Below are positions 37,924-46,105 of a stretch of DNA of 64,000 nucleotides, piece by piece (positions within the stretch are counted from its first letter, which is position 1; each line of letters begins with the position of its first letter). The translations under genes were made by a program, and so were the position numbers. Below the pieces are notes generated by a model that was given only the letters and a program-made list of their open reading frames with translations, searched no databases and had not been told where the DNA came from. Location of the stretch: the NCBI GenBank assembly GCA_965277835.1, contig OZ255841.1:1240001-1304000 (forward strand), read 5' to 3'. Source of the DNA: Arcticimaribacter sp965277835 (GTDB lineage Bacteria; Bacteroidota; Bacteroidia; Flavobacteriales; Flavobacteriaceae).

Positions 37924-38478
37924 TTAGTCTTGTTTTACAGTTACTGTCCCTGTAAGTTTACCTGTCTGAAATTTAGTAAACTCTTTGTTGGTATCCAACC
38001 GAGTTGCTACAACATTATATTCTGACCCTATAAAACTAAACTCTTTTTCGGTAAATAGCCAGTCATTCGAAGCGTCCCAATAAAGTTGTTCTGTTTTGAG
38101 GATAGAGCCGTCGCTAGAAGAGAGACTTACATTTCCGGTAAGGTTAATAATTGACGTTTGATTATATAGTATTCCGTGGTCTGCAAGGACTATATTTTCA
38201 TTTTTAAATTCATCTAAAAACGTAACTTTTAGTCCTTCTGGAAATTCTGATTGCTGCAAAAATAAGTTCGAATAATCTATATGAACAGGTGCTTCTAAAA
38301 TGGCTTTTACTTTTGTAGAGTCTGTGTAAACAAGTCGAATATTATAGGCAGTCCCTAAAGGTTCTATCTTTTTGTTTACTTGTTTCAAAGGGTTTTCTGA
38401 TGAAATATCACAAGAATAAAAAAGGGTTATCGAAAGAGCGATAACCCATAATTTATATTTTATTTTTTTTGGTTGCAT
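37924..38478 (-). CDS. lptC: LPS export protein LptC, lipoprotein form
   Basis: 184 residues. Signal with lipobox LFYSC (Cys23), then one LptC/OstA-like beta-jellyroll (about 45-170) with AILEAPVHIDY, EFPEGLKVTF and the repeating ..LTGNV.L.. strands. LptC passes lipopolysaccharide from the LptBFG complex to LptA. In Bacteroidota the protein is often a lipoprotein rather than an anchored one, as here. Codons 11-19, which encode the hydrophobic part of the signal, form an intrinsic-terminator-like hairpin (listed separately). It starts directly after the TPR gene stop, with no gap. Confidence 0.88.
   Translation of the reverse strand: MQPKKIKYKLWVIALSITLFYSCDISSENPLKQVNKKIEPLGTAYNIRLVYTDSTKVKAILEAPVHIDYSNLFLQQSEFPEGLKVTFLDEFKNENIVLADHGILYNQTSIINLTGNVSLSSSDGSILKTEQLYWDASNDWLFTEKEFSFIGSEYNVVATRLDTNKEFTKFQTGKLTGTVTVKQD
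38418..38447 (-). promoter_or_regulatory. Terminator-like hairpin inside the lptC signal peptide
   Basis: On the minus strand GGGTTATCG and CGATAACCC form a perfect 9-base-pair stem around loop CTCTTT, followed at once by six T. This is the full layout of an intrinsic terminator and it is in the sense direction of lptC, about 30 bases after the start codon. It could stop part of the transcripts coming from coaX and the TPR gene, or be suppressed when lptC is translated. Structure is seen; function is inference. Confidence 0.6.
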
Positions 38479-39867
38479 TTAAAGCTTAGGAACCGTAACA
38501 CTAGAGTTAATCCAACACGTAAATTTAATGACAGTGCCTTCGTTTCCTTCTGTAAATATATCTGTTCTATTAGGAGCTCTTCCTTCATAGCTTTTAGCCG
38601 CTTTTTCAGCATTCTTTTTTAATGACGCATTAACAAGTCCTGCTTTACGAGCAGTGCTTGCAGCTAACCAATATACTGCTCTTTTCTCAAACTGAGAATT
38701 TCCACAATCGTTAGCACTACTAGCATATAGACCAGCAATCATTAGGTGTGCTCTTCCTAAAGAAGGTTGAAACCCTAAAGCTTGCTTTGCATAGTTTCTT
38801 GCTTTAGATTTATATCCTCTGTCTTTGAACTCTAACGCTATTTGATATAAAATTTTAGCTTTTTTATAAGGATCAGTTTCTAACACAATTGCTTCTTCAT
38901 AATAGCGTAAAGCTTCGTTGTTGTTCCCTTTTTTATCATTAACATAACCCAAGAAATAAGCAGAATTTGCAGATGGGTTTAAGTCGTGTAACGCTTCGAC
39001 AATAGTAACAAATAACTGATCGCTAGAGCATCCTTTGTTTTTCATTCGCGAAGCAGCTCTATTTAACCAAACTGCGTCTCCTTTATTTTCTTCAAAATTA
39101 CGTTTGTATAGAGGGATTAAATTTTCGCAAGTAGCCTCTTTCGAAATAATGGCGTCGAGGTTAGAAAGGAAAATACCTATTGCTTTTGAATTTGTATCAT
39201 AGCGTTTTCTATCTCTCTGTTCTTTTCGAGTTAAAGGAGTGCCTGCTTCTTCTTTTTTAAGAAGGACATCTAATCCTTTTGCCAATTTGGTGCTTTCATA
39301 TTCAAATTTCTCCGACATTTCTTCGTATTTATTGAATAACTGCTCTTGACTAATTCCATGACTTCCTTCTTTATACATTTCATATGTAACTTTGAACGAA
39401 TTATATAATCGTTTAGGGTTACTAAAACTTTCAAAATCTCTTTTGTAAGCTTCATCAAATACAGCACTAATTTCTGCACCTGAAGACATTTCAAAGTCTA
39501 TCATTGTTTGTGCTTTGCTCGAAAGAATATCTCCAACATTCATTTTCCCTCTTTTTTCGGGGAAATATTTAACCCAATCGTCATATAGACTTAATAATTC
39601 TTGTGTGTTAGTCGCTTTTTCTTCGGGTGTTTTCGATTCTTCTAACATATGTTTTAAAATCCGTTCCCCATAAGAATAAATAGCAACACTCTTTTCAGGG
39701 CAGTCTTTGCGCACAGCCGCCCAAGGTATGTAGGCTGTTTTATAATCTTTTATTTTTGCAGACTCGGCAAACATCGAAAGATTTTGATCACAGCTTATTT
39801 CTTGCGCACTAATAATACTTGTGCTGAAGATTAATGTTAAAATTAAAAAATGTGTTAACGTTTTCAT
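38479..39867 (-). CDS. Exported tetratricopeptide-repeat protein
   Basis: 462 residues with a signal peptide ending near ISAQE (about residue 22). Helical TPR-type repeats are clearest at about 300-390: SANSAYFLGYVNDKKGNNNEALRYYEEA type units and KARNYAKQALGFQPSLGRAHLMIAG. It is flanked by a barrel gene (12-base gap) and lptC (no gap) in a block for envelope assembly. Protein-binding periplasmic scaffold is the likely role; partners unknown. The region 200-250 is charged and coiled-coil-like. Confidence 0.85.
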   Translation of the reverse strand: MKTLTHFLILTLIFSTSIISAQEISCDQNLSMFAESAKIKDYKTAYIPWAAVRKDCPEKSVAIYSYGERILKHMLEESKTPEEKATNTQELLSLYDDWVKYFPEKRGKMNVGDILSSKAQTMIDFEMSSGAEISAVFDEAYKRDFESFSNPKRLYNSFKVTYEMYKEGSHGISQEQLFNKYEEMSEKFEYESTKLAKGLDVLLKKEEAGTPLTRKEQRDRKRYDTNSKAIGIFLSNLDAIISKEATCENLIPLYKRNFEENKGDAVWLNRAASRMKNKGCSSDQLFVTIVEALHDLNPSANSAYFLGYVNDKKGNNNEALRYYEEAIVLETDPYKKAKILYQIALEFKDRGYKSKARNYAKQALGFQPSLGRAHLMIAGLYASSANDCGNSQFEKRAVYWLAASTARKAGLVNASLKKNAEKAAKSYEGRAPNRTDIFTEGNEGTVIKFTCWINSSVTVPKL

Positions 39868-39879
39868 ATATAAGTGAAT

Positions 39880-41136
39880 TTAATTGTACTTCCTTTTTAT
39901 AAACCAAATATCGTTGAGCGATAAACCAATAATTATATTCCAATAGGACTCTTTTATAAGACCATTGCTTTGACTTCCTTTTTCTCCAAATTCTACTCCA
40001 ATATTTGCATTGGAGTACCCTGCCATAGGCAAACTAACTCCAAAAGATACACCAGTTTCGTTTATAGACTGATTATTAAGCAATATACCAGTTTTTTCAA
40101 AACGAAATCCTGCGCGATACACTATTCTTTTCCAATAACTGGTTAAAGAAGAATAGTCGGGTAAATAGAATCCCCCAGCCGAGAACCTAGACCCGTTGCT
40201 ATATGTTATATTATCGAGTTTTATAAAATCGTTTACATACACAGAAGAGTTCTTATGATTATATTGAGCCCCTAAAAACCATTTCTTTTCTTTAGTAAGA
40301 CCTACTCCTAATGACACTTGACCGCCTATTTTCAATTTTGTTTTCGCTAAATTACTAGCTGTCAAATCTATTGATTGAACAGCTCCAATATTCCCTGAAG
40401 TAGTAGATTGCGTAAAAATATCGCTCTCATTTACTGAGTCAAGAGAAAAGCCTGGAACATAAAAAAGCATAGCATTCAAACTTAATTTATTTTTCAATGG
40501 AAGCGTAAACTGTGATGCTAATTTATAACTAAAACCGTTTAAAGAAGATCTTTTAGCAAAAAAAGTTATGTTTTCAACATTGTCTTCTTGCCTCGTATTT
40601 TCATTTGTAATTCTTCCAAAGTTATAATTTGCAGTAATTCCTACGTTTATAAACTTGGAGACCTTAAACCCAACTGCCAAAAAAGTTTGGTTAACACCTC
40701 CATACCCTCTAGTTCGGTTTGTTATGTTATTTATATCATCGCCTTCTATTGTAGATTGTAAACGGAAACCCACAGAAGTAGTGGGTAAAAGCCCAAAAGC
40801 AAAAGAGAATTTTTTAGTAGGAATTGCAACAACAATGTAGTCTAAAGACGCAGATGCTACGTCTTCTTTTGCCTCACTGGAGGAAAGGGAAATTTCTTTA
40901 TAATTTAGCCCAACACCAAAGGTTACCAGTTTGAGGTCGCCTAAGCTCGAAGGGTTATTTAAATTTGCGTGTATTGAATCGGAATACACATCGATACCGC
41001 CCATATGCCTATTTATTGCACTTCCTCTAAACGCAGTTTCGCCTAAACCACCTATAGAATATGGCGATGCAGTATTGCTTTGGGCAAACACAAAATGTAA
41101 TCCTAAAAGGAATAATATTAAGAATATTCTTTTCAA
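39880..41136 (-). CDS. Outer-membrane beta-barrel protein
   Basis: 418 residues with a signal peptide ending near VFAQS (about residue 18). Begins NTASPYSIGGLGE and then shows alternating strands typical of a 12-14-strand barrel (FGVGLNYKEIS, YIVVAIPTKKFSFAFGLLP). The first mature residues, which contain SPYSxxGxG, are common in a FadL/OmpP1-like group of Bacteroidota barrels, so a hydrophobic-compound channel is possible. It starts 1 base after the coaX stop and is followed by the TPR gene. Substrate unknown. Confidence 0.75.
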   Translation of the reverse strand: MKRIFLILFLLGLHFVFAQSNTASPYSIGGLGETAFRGSAINRHMGGIDVYSDSIHANLNNPSSLGDLKLVTFGVGLNYKEISLSSSEAKEDVASASLDYIVVAIPTKKFSFAFGLLPTTSVGFRLQSTIEGDDINNITNRTRGYGGVNQTFLAVGFKVSKFINVGITANYNFGRITNENTRQEDNVENITFFAKRSSLNGFSYKLASQFTLPLKNKLSLNAMLFYVPGFSLDSVNESDIFTQSTTSGNIGAVQSIDLTASNLAKTKLKIGGQVSLGVGLTKEKKWFLGAQYNHKNSSVYVNDFIKLDNITYSNGSRFSAGGFYLPDYSSLTSYWKRIVYRAGFRFEKTGILLNNQSINETGVSFGVSLPMAGYSNANIGVEFGEKGSQSNGLIKESYWNIIIGLSLNDIWFIKRKYN

Positions 41137-41137
41137 A

Positions 41138-41860
41138 TTATTGTTTATTGATTTCTAATATATAGTTCAAACCTTCTATCAGAAAATTCGGATTGGCAAA
41201 TATGGAGTTTTTTAATCGTTTTGACAAGATTTGACTATCTCCTCCTGTTAAAATAATTGTTAAATGCTCGTATTTTGACGAAAAATAATCAATTTGCCCC
41301 TGAACTTCATAAAAAATGCCATTAAAAACTCCTGCTTGAATAGAGGTTTGGGTATCATTTCCGTAAGTTAATTTTATATCCTCGTGAGGGACTAAAGGAA
41401 GTTTGCCCGTAAATTTATTTAAACTCTTATATCGCATAGTGTACCCTGGGGAAATCATGCCCCCAATATACTCATTCTCTTTTGTTAATAGGTCGTATGT
41501 AATGCAGGTGCCCAAGTCGATAACCAAGACGTTTGTGTTTGCATATTGGGTAGCCGCTGCCGTCATAAGCCCTAAACGGTCCATGCCTAAAGTGTTGGGT
41601 GTTTTATATTTTGTTTTGAACGGAAATGTGTACGAACTATTTAAAATATAAATGTTTTTGGGGTTTATAATTGTGTTTAAAAAATCCCATTCAATGCCTC
41701 GGACATCGCAAATTAGAGTAGAAGAAATATTTGGATACTCCTCAATAATTTTTTTAAAGTCTTTAACCGTAGGGGTTACAGGCATGATTTTAATTAATCT
41801 GCCATCTTCAAATAAAGCCGCTTTGACAAGCGTGTTCCCCGCTTCGATAATTAAATTCAT
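41138..41860 (-). CDS. coaX: Type III pantothenate kinase
   Basis: 240 residues. Phosphorylates pantothenate, first step of coenzyme A synthesis. N-terminal LIIEAGNTLVKAALF (phosphate loop DxGN-type, here EAGN), LGMDRLGLMTAAA, the catalytic IDLGTCITYDLL, GGMISPGYTMRYKSL and the adenosine segment ILTGGDSQIL match CoaX. Note that the usual first Asp of the D-x-G-N loop is Glu. First gene of the minus-strand envelope block; 1 base to the barrel gene. Confidence 0.95.
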   Translation of the reverse strand: MNLIIEAGNTLVKAALFEDGRLIKIMPVTPTVKDFKKIIEEYPNISSTLICDVRGIEWDFLNTIINPKNIYILNSSYTFPFKTKYKTPNTLGMDRLGLMTAAATQYANTNVLVIDLGTCITYDLLTKENEYIGGMISPGYTMRYKSLNKFTGKLPLVPHEDIKLTYGNDTQTSIQAGVFNGIFYEVQGQIDYFSSKYEHLTIILTGGDSQILSKRLKNSIFANPNFLIEGLNYILEINKQ

Positions 41861-41907
41861 ATCATATTTTTTGCTAAAATAGTATAATGAAATTTGAAAG
41901 AAAATGT

Positions 41908-41939
41908 TTTGTAGAGAATTAAAAAGGGTACTATATTTG
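41908..41939 (+). promoter_or_regulatory. Promoter of tRNA-Phe
   Basis: TTTG at 41908-41911 and TATATTTG at 41932-41939, 20 bases apart, give an exact Bacteroidota -33/-7 promoter. The expected start lies a few bases upstream of the mature tRNA 5' end at 41956. Confidence 0.8.
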
Positions 41940-41955
41940 CACTCTCTTTAATTGA

Positions 41956-42028
41956 GGTACCTTAGCTCAGTTGGTAGAGCAAAGGACTGAAAATCCTTGT
42001 GTCCCTGGTTCGATTCCTGGAGGTACCA
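41956..42028 (+). tRNA. tRNA-Phe (anticodon GAA)
   Basis: 73 bases. Acceptor GGTACCT pairs with AGGTACC; D arm GCTC...GAGC; anticodon stem AAGGA/TCCTT with loop CTGAAAA, anticodon GAA at 41989-41991; T arm GGTTCGATTCC. The CCA end is not encoded. It has its own promoter and is followed by a terminator, so it is a single-gene unit. Confidence 0.97.
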
Positions 42029-42033
42029 CACTT

Positions 42034-42070
42034 AACCCTTTAAACCGCTAGTTTAAAGGGTTTTGTTTTT
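42034..42070 (+). terminator. Intrinsic terminator of tRNA-Phe
   Basis: AACCCTTTAAAC and GTTTAAAGGGTT form a perfect 12-base-pair stem with loop CGCTA, followed by TTGTTTTTTT. It begins 6 bases after the tRNA. Confidence 0.92.
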
Positions 42071-42145
42071 TTAATAGGAAACCGTCTCAACTCCATTCTT
42101 TAACTTCTGTTTTACTACTTTTGTTTAATAACTAAAATAAGGTTA

Positions 42146-42330
42146 AGAAAATTCTTAACGTAAAAAGAATAAAACAAATATGGCTTTCAGAACAACTGCG
42201 TAAGAATTATAATATGATTAATGCTTATGTAACCAATAAATGGTAGCCAAGTTTAGAAGAATTATATTGAATTGTCGATATTTTAGGGGTTGAATCCAAA
42301 GAACACTACATAAAAGCAAATCTTAATGGA
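42146..42330 (+). pseudogene. Decayed XRE-type helix-turn-helix regulator
   Basis: The frame of 42181 reads VKRIKQIWLSEQLRKN...INAYVTNKW, stop, PSLEELY, stop, IVDILGVESKE. This follows the common Bacteroidota XRE regulator layout (WLAEQLGK...V..YVTNKWQPSLE.L..IA.ILGV), but with a TAG at 42244 in place of the usual Gln and a TGA at 42268, and no start codon in good context. The next gene begins at 42326 in another frame. It is probably the dead regulator partner of that gene. The rest of the 297 bases between tRNA-Phe and 42326 holds only the terminator. Confidence 0.65.
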
Positions 42331-43309
42331 CTATCAAAAAGAAATAGAAAATATTGTAAAATCAGAACAGCTTAAAAAAGAGGAAGTTCACGATTATAGA
42401 GGCTTACCTAATGAAGACATTATAAAGAGTTATTACGAGTTTTGCAGGGGTAATTTAGATTTATTTTCTGAGCAAGCACTTAATATAAAGCCTAATGTAT
42501 TTGTCTTTACAGGATTTTTTGGAGTTAACGCTAGGGCTACCAAGACAGAGAATGGGTATTTTATTATATTAATATATAAAGGTTTACTTAAATTATGCTA
42601 TGATAATTTCTTCATAAATAATAAGTTAAATGAATACTTTGAAAAGTCATATCCTCAAATTATAAAGGCTTTTGATAATCCATTATCTTATATAGGCTAT
42701 CAAATTACGACTTGTTTTACGTATTATCACGAGTTAGCGCATTTAGTCCAATTTGAAAAGCTAGAGTGTTCTAGCCTATCCCAAGAAAAAAGCGATAGCA
42801 ACTCTAAATATTCTCTAGACAATCATAAACTAGAAATTAATGCTGATGCTTTTGCTTCACGTCGTATATCACTCCATATTCAGGAATATATAGAAATACG
42901 CTTTATTGAAAATATTAACAAGAAAGTCGTATCTGACACTATACAAATTATATGTTGTTGCTTAATGTACTATATATGTTCTTTTTACCCTAAACTAGAG
43001 CAACTTTACATAAAAGAACATTTACACCCCCATCCAATTATAAGGCTTTTTAATATTCTATTGAATATTACAAATTTATTTAATAAAAGCCCTTTCTTAC
43101 TTAAACGAAATATTAAAATAGACCCAATTTCAGCAATCGATGATGTTTTTGATTTATATATAGATTTAGAAAAACAAGGAGTATTTAATAGTAATTTTTC
43201 AGAGGCTTTAGATAATGCAATTTTAAGGCTAGATGAAATTAAAAAATATACGAAAGAGCTTACCGATTTTGATGTTCAAAAATATCACAACTCTTTAGAC
43301 TTTTTATAA
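42326..43309 (+). CDS. Putative HExxH zinc metallopeptidase, accessory gene
   Basis: 327 residues, no signal peptide. A zincin motif is visible: His135-Glu136-Leu-Ala-His139 (YYHELAHL), then Glu170-x-x-Ala-Asp174 (LEINADAFA), the usual third ligand region. Further on is HPHPIIR (234-240), as in the THPxxxR part of some metalloproteases. It resembles in layout the Lit-type (U49) or IrrE-like proteases, but I cannot assign a family. It follows a broken XRE regulator and lies behind tRNA-Phe, a typical place for transferred genes. Sequence composition is very rich in Ile, Asn and Lys. Possibly a toxin or defence protease; this is inference. Confidence 0.7.
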   Translation: MDYQKEIENIVKSEQLKKEEVHDYRGLPNEDIIKSYYEFCRGNLDLFSEQALNIKPNVFVFTGFFGVNARATKTENGYFIILIYKGLLKLCYDNFFINNKLNEYFEKSYPQIIKAFDNPLSYIGYQITTCFTYYHELAHLVQFEKLECSSLSQEKSDSNSKYSLDNHKLEINADAFASRRISLHIQEYIEIRFIENINKKVVSDTIQIICCCLMYYICSFYPKLEQLYIKEHLHPHPIIRLFNILLNITNLFNKSPFLLKRNIKIDPISAIDDVFDLYIDLEKQGVFNSNFSEALDNAILRLDEIKKYTKELTDFDVQKYHNSLDFL

Positions 43310-43362
43310 AATGAATAAAACAGGCTGTTTGTGTTACCCCATAATGTAACTAGAACAACGTC

Positions 43363-43388
43363 AAAAAAACCAGACTAAAACTAGTCCT
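43363..43388 (-). terminator. Terminator of the CtpA-type protease gene
   Basis: On the minus strand GACTA / TAGTC with loop GTTT overlaps the stop codon and runs into seven T (43363-43369). A short stem but a good U-tract. Confidence 0.6.
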
Positions 43389-44964
43389 GTAGCTTTTTAT
43401 CTATCAATTCTTTTGCTTTAAAAATAAAGTCGTCTTTTTGGTGTAGAATTTCTAAAAAAGTCTCTCTATCAAATAGCTGTAGTGCTAAATAGGCTTTAAT
43501 CGAATTTAAAATCAATTCTTCGTTTTCCACTTTTACAGGAATACTTTGCTGTTCAAAATACTCTCGAAAAGAATTTAATAACGCTTCCTTTTGAAATAAA
43601 GGTTTTTTCAAAAACGCCTCCTTAGTTATGTTTAGGTAGTGCGTTCTGTTCTTGTCTAGTTCTAAGAAAACAAAATAATTAACCATATTAGAACGGAGTA
43701 TATAGTTCTCCCACTCTCGGTTTAAATCAGAATCTCCAGGGACATACTCATCTGGCACAATCCCTCCGCCCCCATATACAATTCTGCCATTAGGCGTTTT
43801 AAATTGTAAGGAGTCATTCAAAGGAATTTGTTCTTCGTCTTGAATTTCTCCTGTTTCATATCTGTCGTTTACTTCGTCATAATACGAGTCTTTCCCTTCG
43901 TTATAAGGGCGTTGAATAGATCTCCCCGTTGGTGTATAATAGCGCGCTGTTGTTAGTCGAACCGCATCGCCTGCACCTAAAGGCATTTGCTGTTGTACTA
44001 AGCCTTTGCCAAAAGAACGCCTCCCAATAATCCAAGCCCTGTCGTTGTCTTGCAATGCTCCTGCCACTAATTCACTCGCCGAAGCCGACTCGCCATTAAT
44101 CAGTACATAAACCTGTCCCTCTTCGAAAAGACCTCCTTCGGTGGCTATCATTTTTTCGCGCTCTCCCTGATTACTTTGAGTAATAACCATTACTTGCCCT
44201 TTTGAAAGAAAAATATCTGATATTTCTTCTGCTATATGTAAATACCCTCCAGGGTTGTCTCTAAGGTCTAAAACCAATTGTATTGCGCCTTGTTCTTTTA
44301 GTTTAACTATGGTTTTTTTAAACTCATCGGTTGTTGTTTGTGCAAATCGATTTATTTGAATATATCCTGTTTTATCAAATAACATATACCCATAAACCGA
44401 AGGAATAGGAACCTCTTTACGCCTAATATCAAATTCGAAAAACTCTTGAGTTGTCTTACGATATACATTTAATTTTACGTTCGTTTTTGGTTTTCCTTTA
44501 AGCCGCTTAATAATCATTGCGCTGCTTTTGTTTTTGCCGTATAATGTATCTTTATCTGCGATTAAAATTCTATCCCCTGGTAAAATTCCAACTGCTTCGC
44601 TAGGTCCTCCTCTTAAAACACGAACCACACTTACGGTGTCTTTTTCCATAAAAAAACTAACTCCAATCCCAACAAATACTCCCTGCATATTTTCTCTAAC
44701 CCTTTGCATATCTTCTTTTGGAATATAAACAGAATGGGGGTCTAAGTCTTCTACAACATTTTCAATCATCGAGTTTACTAAACTGTCCGTATCTATTTTA
44801 TCGACATAGTTAGTCTCAACATATTCAATAAATTGCTTTAGTTTTTCGCCGCTACTTAACTTTAGTGGCGTTAAATTGAAAAGAATTTGCGGATTATTAC
44901 CTATAGTGTAGCCTAAAAAAAGAGCTAAAAAAACAATTACAAATAAATAAATATTATTTTTCAT
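43381..44964 (-). CDS. CtpA-type S41 carboxyl-terminal processing protease
   Basis: 527 residues. N-terminal membrane anchor (about 5-20), PDZ domain (about 85-165, VGIGVSFFMEKDTVSVVRVLRG), and the S41 core with LDLRDNPGGYL, serine in INGESASASELVAGALQDNDRA and lysine in RRSFGKGLVQ. Shorter than the Prc-type protease at 20811 and of the CtpA/C-terminal processing kind that cleaves envelope proteins. It overlaps the upstream dCMP deaminase gene by 11 bases, so the two are co-translated; a functional link is not evident. Confidence 0.93.
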   Translation of the reverse strand: MKNNIYLFVIVFLALFLGYTIGNNPQILFNLTPLKLSSGEKLKQFIEYVETNYVDKIDTDSLVNSMIENVVEDLDPHSVYIPKEDMQRVRENMQGVFVGIGVSFFMEKDTVSVVRVLRGGPSEAVGILPGDRILIADKDTLYGKNKSSAMIIKRLKGKPKTNVKLNVYRKTTQEFFEFDIRRKEVPIPSVYGYMLFDKTGYIQINRFAQTTTDEFKKTIVKLKEQGAIQLVLDLRDNPGGYLHIAEEISDIFLSKGQVMVITQSNQGEREKMIATEGGLFEEGQVYVLINGESASASELVAGALQDNDRAWIIGRRSFGKGLVQQQMPLGAGDAVRLTTARYYTPTGRSIQRPYNEGKDSYYDEVNDRYETGEIQDEEQIPLNDSLQFKTPNGRIVYGGGGIVPDEYVPGDSDLNREWENYILRSNMVNYFVFLELDKNRTHYLNITKEAFLKKPLFQKEALLNSFREYFEQQSIPVKVENEELILNSIKAYLALQLFDRETFLEILHQKDDFIFKAKELIDKKLQD

Positions 44965-45391
44965 CTAGCGTATTGTTAAACGGAATATGCGTCAATTCTA
45001 TGCCTGCTCTCTTCAAAAAATCTAATCCCGAAGTATCGCTATACGCCTTTTTATATACCACGCGTTTAATCCCAGACTGGTGAATTAATTTCGAACATTC
45101 TTTACACGGAGAAAGCGTAATATATAGGGTTGCCCCTTTACAAGATTGTGTAGATGCTGCTACTTTTAATATTGCATTAGCCTCTGCATGCAGTACATAC
45201 CATTTTGTTATATGGTCATCATCTTCGCATATATTTTCGAAACCCGAAGGTGTACCGTTATATCCATCCGAGATAATCATACGGTCTTTAACAATAAGAG
45301 CACCTACTTTTTTGCGTTCGCAATAAGAGAGTTCTCCCCAAATTACTGCCATTTGCAAATATGCTTTATCGTATTTTGTCTGCTTATCCAT
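44954..45391 (-). CDS. Deoxycytidylate (dCMP) deaminase
   Basis: 145 residues, soluble. Zinc site residues His68-Ala-Glu70 (LHAEANAIL) and Cys96/Cys99 (SPCKECSK) define a CDA-fold deaminase; DGYNGTPSGFENI is typical of dCMP deaminases (ComEB type). It converts dCMP to dUMP for dTTP synthesis. The length is standard. The gene overlaps the CtpA-type protease downstream by 11 bases. Confidence 0.93.
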   Translation of the reverse strand: MDKQTKYDKAYLQMAVIWGELSYCERKKVGALIVKDRMIISDGYNGTPSGFENICEDDDHITKWYVLHAEANAILKVAASTQSCKGATLYITLSPCKECSKLIHQSGIKRVVYKKAYSDTSGLDFLKRAGIELTHIPFNNTLDEK

Positions 45392-45461
45392 TATCTAACG
45401 AAGATACAAGAATTAGCACAGCAAAGAAAATTTTTCATTCATCCACTAAGTTAAAAAAAGT

Positions 45462-46040
45462 CTAAAACGGGTTATTTTGAATAAGCATTGTAATAGCCTG
45501 AGAAAGAATCATTGCTCCCAATATCAATTGCCATTTAGCTTTTGCGTTCAAAAATTTATCTATAAAAAGATTTAACAAAAGTAGCGCAGAAACAATGCAA
45601 ATTTGAGCGGCTTCTACACCAAGTGCAAACGAAAATAAATCTATCATCGCTTCGTCTTCGGAAACAATGAGCGAAAAATAACGCCCAAACCCTAATCCGT
45701 GAATCAAACCAAAAATAAGGGTTATAAAAGAAGAATAAACCGCCCTCTTTTTTGCAATTTTATTTGGAATTTTTATCAATAACGGAATACAGCTTAGAGC
45801 AATCGTTACTGGAATTAAAAACTCAATCCAATCTGCAGGGAGAATCCATTCATAATAGTAGTTTAAGAACAGAGAAAGCGTATGCCCAAAAGTAAAAAGG
45901 GAAATCCACCAAAGCAGTTTTCTAAACTCCTTAAACCCAAATGGAAGGCATAACGCAATAATAAAATAAAAATGATCTAATCCTTCAATATCCAAGACAT
46001 GATTAAACCCTAATACTGTATAAAACCAAATTACCTCCAT
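45462..46040 (-). CDS. HupE/UreJ-like membrane protein
   Basis: 192 residues with about six membrane segments. N-terminal GFNHVLDIEGLDHFYFIIALCLPF and the later LIFGLIHGLGFG are the HupE/UreJ-type histidine motifs. HupE and UreJ move nickel, but this family is broad in Bacteroidota and many members have no urease or hydrogenase nearby, as here, so the substrate is open. There is no signal extension. It starts 65 bases downstream of the J-domain gene. Confidence 0.8.
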   Translation of the reverse strand: MEVIWFYTVLGFNHVLDIEGLDHFYFIIALCLPFGFKEFRKLLWWISLFTFGHTLSLFLNYYYEWILPADWIEFLIPVTIALSCIPLLIKIPNKIAKKRAVYSSFITLIFGLIHGLGFGRYFSLIVSEDEAMIDLFSFALGVEAAQICIVSALLLLNLFIDKFLNAKAKWQLILGAMILSQAITMLIQNNPF

Positions 46041-46105
46041 ATTAACTAAGTAATGTCAACAATTAATTTAAACAAAGTGCTATTAGCTTTGTGCCTAACC
46101 TCGTT

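Noticed and set aside
42000..43380. Integrated element at tRNA-Phe with att repeats
   Set aside because: No integrase and no second copy of the tRNA 3' end could be found by eye downstream; only the accessory nature of two genes is supported.
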